Source: Streptomyces sp. NBRC 110028 (GTDB taxonomy: Bacteria; Actinomycetota; Actinomycetes; Streptomycetales; Streptomycetaceae). Taken from it: a DNA stretch of 64,000 nt. The position numbers were made by a program, and so were the translations under genes. Below the pieces are notes generated by a model that was given only the letters and a program-made list of their open reading frames with translations, was not told the origin of the DNA and made no database searches. The stretch spans positions 62,001 to 126,000 of the forward strand of contig NZ_BBUZ01000032.1 of NCBI RefSeq assembly GCF_001417735.1, read 5' to 3'. Below, in pieces: positions 62,088 through 64,000 of this stretch (the stretch's first letter is position 1; every line of letters starts with the position of its first letter).

Positions 62088-62671
62088 CTCGTCACCTCCC
62101 CCAACACCGACGCCTCGGGTGTCAAAATCTCGCGAAGCGTGCCGATCCCTCTCGATACTTGTGCCTTGACCGTGCCCACAGGACACCCCTGGGCCTCCGC
62201 CATATCGCTGTAACTCATCCCGATGACATGGCGCATCACCACCGCGACGCGATGTTTCTCGGGCAGTTCGGTGAGTGCCTTGACCAAAATCGTACGGTCG
62301 GCGGATGCCGCCGCCCGCTCCTCCGGGCCCGGACTCTCGTCCGGCCAGCCGTCGCAGGCGTCCTCCGCACGGGTGGCCGACACCGGGTGACGGACTCTGG
62401 TACGCACATGATTGCGCCAGACGTTCGCCGCGATCGTCATCAGCCAGGCGCGCGGTTTCAGCTTGCGCCGACGCTCCGGGGAGTAGGTCTGCAGCGCCGA
62501 ATAGGCGCGTAAGAAGGTGTCCTGGCCCAGGTCGTCCGCCTCGGCGGCCGATCCTGAGACCCGGAACAGAAAGGCACGCACCGCCGAGGCGTGGACCCTG
62601 ACCAGCTCCGTGAAGCCGTCATCGAGGTCCGACGCCAGGCGCTCGGTCAGCTGCTCCGCCGTATCGTCCAT
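62084..62671 (-). CDS. ECF RNA polymerase sigma factor
   Basis: This 195-residue sigma factor has region 2 (VRVHASAVRAFLFRVSGSAA, DDLGQDTFLRAYSALQTY, WLMTIAANVWRNHVRTRV) and region 4 (LPEKHRVAVVMRHVIGMSYS, MAEAQGCPVGTVKAQVSRGI). There is no classic zinc-binding anti-sigma gene beside it. Instead its stop overlaps the Ada-like gene by four bases. It likely drives an alkylation-response regulon including its own operon. The sequence before ATG 62671 lacks a clear ribosome site, so leaderless or weak translation is possible. Confidence 0.9.
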   Translation of the reverse strand: MDDTAEQLTERLASDLDDGFTELVRVHASAVRAFLFRVSGSAAEADDLGQDTFLRAYSALQTYSPERRRKLKPRAWLMTIAANVWRNHVRTRVRHPVSATRAEDACDGWPDESPGPEERAAASADRTILVKALTELPEKHRVAVVMRHVIGMSYSDMAEAQGCPVGTVKAQVSRGIGTLREILTPEASVLGEVTR

Positions 62672-62991
62672 CAGCTACAGAAACACCAGGACTTCCGCAA
62701 TGGTTGCACAGCGCCCGTCGGGCTGCCCGGGAGCCGAGCCGGACCCGCATGACACAGCACCGCGCCAGGGCGTACGGGTCAGTCGGGCAGCTGCACCGAC
62801 TGGCTGTGCCGGGAGCCGTCGGCCACTGGCTTCCGCGGTGATGCAACCCCCCGGCGGCCGACGGTGTTTCTCCTCCGTCGGTTCGATCACGAGCCGCGCC
62901 GTGGGCCGTGGGGCCATGACCGGCCCTCGAGACACCAAGCGGCGCGGGGCGAGCCGGCGGACGTGAGAGTCACCGGAGGAGAGGCAAAGCG
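62672..62991. other. 320-base divergent promoter region (sigma factor / efflux gene)
   Basis: No gene is supported. It contains GCAATGGTTGC at 62697-62707, a 4+3+4 inverted repeat 26 bases before the sigma start. At the other end is GGAGGAGAGG, the ribosome site of the efflux gene. A reverse open frame over 62675-62938 has no family character. Confidence 0.5.
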
Positions 62992-64000
62992 ATGACCGAG
63001 CTCCATGCCATCAGTGAGGCGCGGGACAAACCCGCCGAGGAGCGGATGACGCCCCGGCACCGGCTGATTCTGGTTCTCCTGCTCGGTGCCCAGTTCATGC
63101 TCGCGGTCGACTTCTCCGTGCTCAACATCGCCGTGCCGACCATCGGGGCCGACCTCGGCTTCGAGCTGAGCACCCTGCAGTGGATCGTCACCGGCTTCAT
63201 GCTGCCCGCCGCGGGCTTCACGCTGCTGTTCGGCCGCATCGCCGACCTCTTCGGCCGGCGGAATCTCTTCCTGGCGGGCATGCTCATCCTCGGCGCCTCG
63301 TCGCTGGTCGGCGGCCTTGCCCAGTCGCCCGGCATGCTCCTGGCCGGCCGCACCGGACAGGGGCTCGCCACGGCCATGGCGACGCCCGCGGCGATGTCGC
63401 TGCTCACCACGTCATTCCCCGAAGGCCCCTTCCGCCAGCGCGCGCTGGGGCTCAACGGCACCCTTCTCACCGGCGGCTTCGCGCTGGGTTCGGTGCTCGG
63501 CGGGGTGCTGACGGAGCTGTTGAGCTGGCGCTGGGCGTTCCTCATCAACTTGCCGGTCGTCGTGGTGATCCTGGTGTTCGCCCCGCGTGTCCTGAGCGAC
63601 ACCGGCGACCGGACCCGCAGCCGTCTCGACGTTCCCGGCGCGGTCGCGGTCACCGGTGCTCTGGTCAGCATGGTCTACGGCATCTCCGCGACCGAGCAGG
63701 ACGGCTGGGGGGACCCCGTCGTCATCGGCTGCCTGATCCTCGCCGCGGTACTGCTGGTCGCCTTCTGGTTCATCGAGCTGCGCAGCTCCAACCCGCTGGC
63801 GCCGGTCAGCGTGCTCCAGCGGCCCACCGTGCGCTGGGGCAACTTCGCCGGGCTCCTCGTCGTCAGCATGCCGAGTGCCGTGGTCTTCCAGATGACGCTC
63901 TACCTGCAGGACGTCCTCGACTACAAGCCGCTCGCCGCCGGTCTGGCGTTCGGTGGGTCCAGCATCGCCGCCATCGCGGGCGGACTTCTCGCCCCCAAGG
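62992..64000 (+). CDS. DHA2-type MFS multidrug efflux transporter, cut by window end
   Basis: The first 336 codons of a 14-helix EmrB/QacA-type transporter are present; it runs off the window. Signatures are AQFMLAVDFSVLNIAVPTIG in helix 1, WIVTGFMLPAAGFTLLFGRI, ADLFGRRNLFLAGM (motif A), and GGFALGSVLGGVLTELLSWR (motif C, the antiporter motif). ATG 62992 follows GGAGGAGAGG. Divergent from the ECF sigma factor, so shared control is possible but not shown. Confidence 0.88.
   Translation, partial: MTELHAISEARDKPAEERMTPRHRLILVLLLGAQFMLAVDFSVLNIAVPTIGADLGFELSTLQWIVTGFMLPAAGFTLLFGRIADLFGRRNLFLAGMLILGASSLVGGLAQSPGMLLAGRTGQGLATAMATPAAMSLLTTSFPEGPFRQRALGLNGTLLTGGFALGSVLGGVLTELLSWRWAFLINLPVVVVILVFAPRVLSDTGDRTRSRLDVPGAVAVTGALVSMVYGISATEQDGWGDPVVIGCLILAAVLLVAFWFIELRSSNPLAPVSVLQRPTVRWGNFAGLLVVSMPSAVVFQMTLYLQDVLDYKPLAAGLAFGGSSIAAIAGGLLAPK

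Noticed and set aside
62675..62938. Reverse 87-codon frame upstream of the sigma factor
   Set aside because: No domain or ribosome site; lies in the expected promoter region.

Overview
The window is high-GC actinobacterial DNA, most likely Streptomyces or a close relative. The grounds are third-position GC bias, many GTG starts, stop/start overlaps of 4-11 bases, NarL-type two-component genes, an ECF sigma factor, a soxBDAG operon, and a phage-tail-like contractile injection system (eCIS) of the kind found in streptomycetes. No rRNA, tRNA, CRISPR array, integrase or transposase was seen.

Left arm (1-26 kb): metabolic and regulatory islands. A three-gene cassette opens the window: an FAD amine oxidase, a ThDP-dependent 2-oxoacid-type enzyme and an AidA/PixA inclusion-body protein, closed by a 16-bp-stem hairpin. 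It is followed by a deletion scar where a decapitated TetR gene meets a decapitated metallo-beta-lactamase-fold gene. Next come a two-component pair, a serine hydrolase lipoprotein and an aldehyde dehydrogenase stub. A FadR-type GntR regulator stands divergent from glyA-soxB-soxD-soxA-soxG; together these genes turn sarcosine into glycine, serine and one-carbon units. Then follow an AlkZ-like winged-helix protein, a HAD phosphatase-like protein, a FAD monooxygenase behind a striking inverted repeat, a frameshifted metalloprotease remnant, a divergent SDR/PucR pair with an MHS-type transporter, an aminotransferase, and a LysR/VOC divergent pair with a perfect LysR box.

Centre (26.6-56.4 kb): a complete eCIS locus on one strand. 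In order it encodes sheath, tube, a gp26/28-like baseplate protein, a disordered linker protein, a tube terminator (DUF4255), an AAA+ ATPase, a small protein, a 2210-residue DUF4157 (eCIS core) protein, a putative immunity protein, tube adaptor, LysM protein, gp27-like hub, gp5-like spike, PAAR-like tip, gp25, two large J-like baseplate proteins, a tail-protein-I/beta-helix protein, a DUF6519 protein and a peptidoglycan amidase. A strong hairpin follows. The last ~385 residues of the giant protein and the following gene have clearly lower GC than the rest. I read them as an exchanged toxin tip with its cognate immunity gene, set inside the structural operon and coupled to it by a GTGA overlap. 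This is the most interesting part of the window.

Right arm (56.5-64 kb): a fulvocin-C-like cysteine-rich bacteriocin-related protein, an RlmA-type rRNA methyltransferase, an orphan RutA-type flavin monooxygenase, a degraded spacer, and a compact alkylation-response operon: ECF sigma factor, then an Ada-like protein with its domains in reversed order, then Ogt. A DHA2-type efflux transporter runs off the window end.
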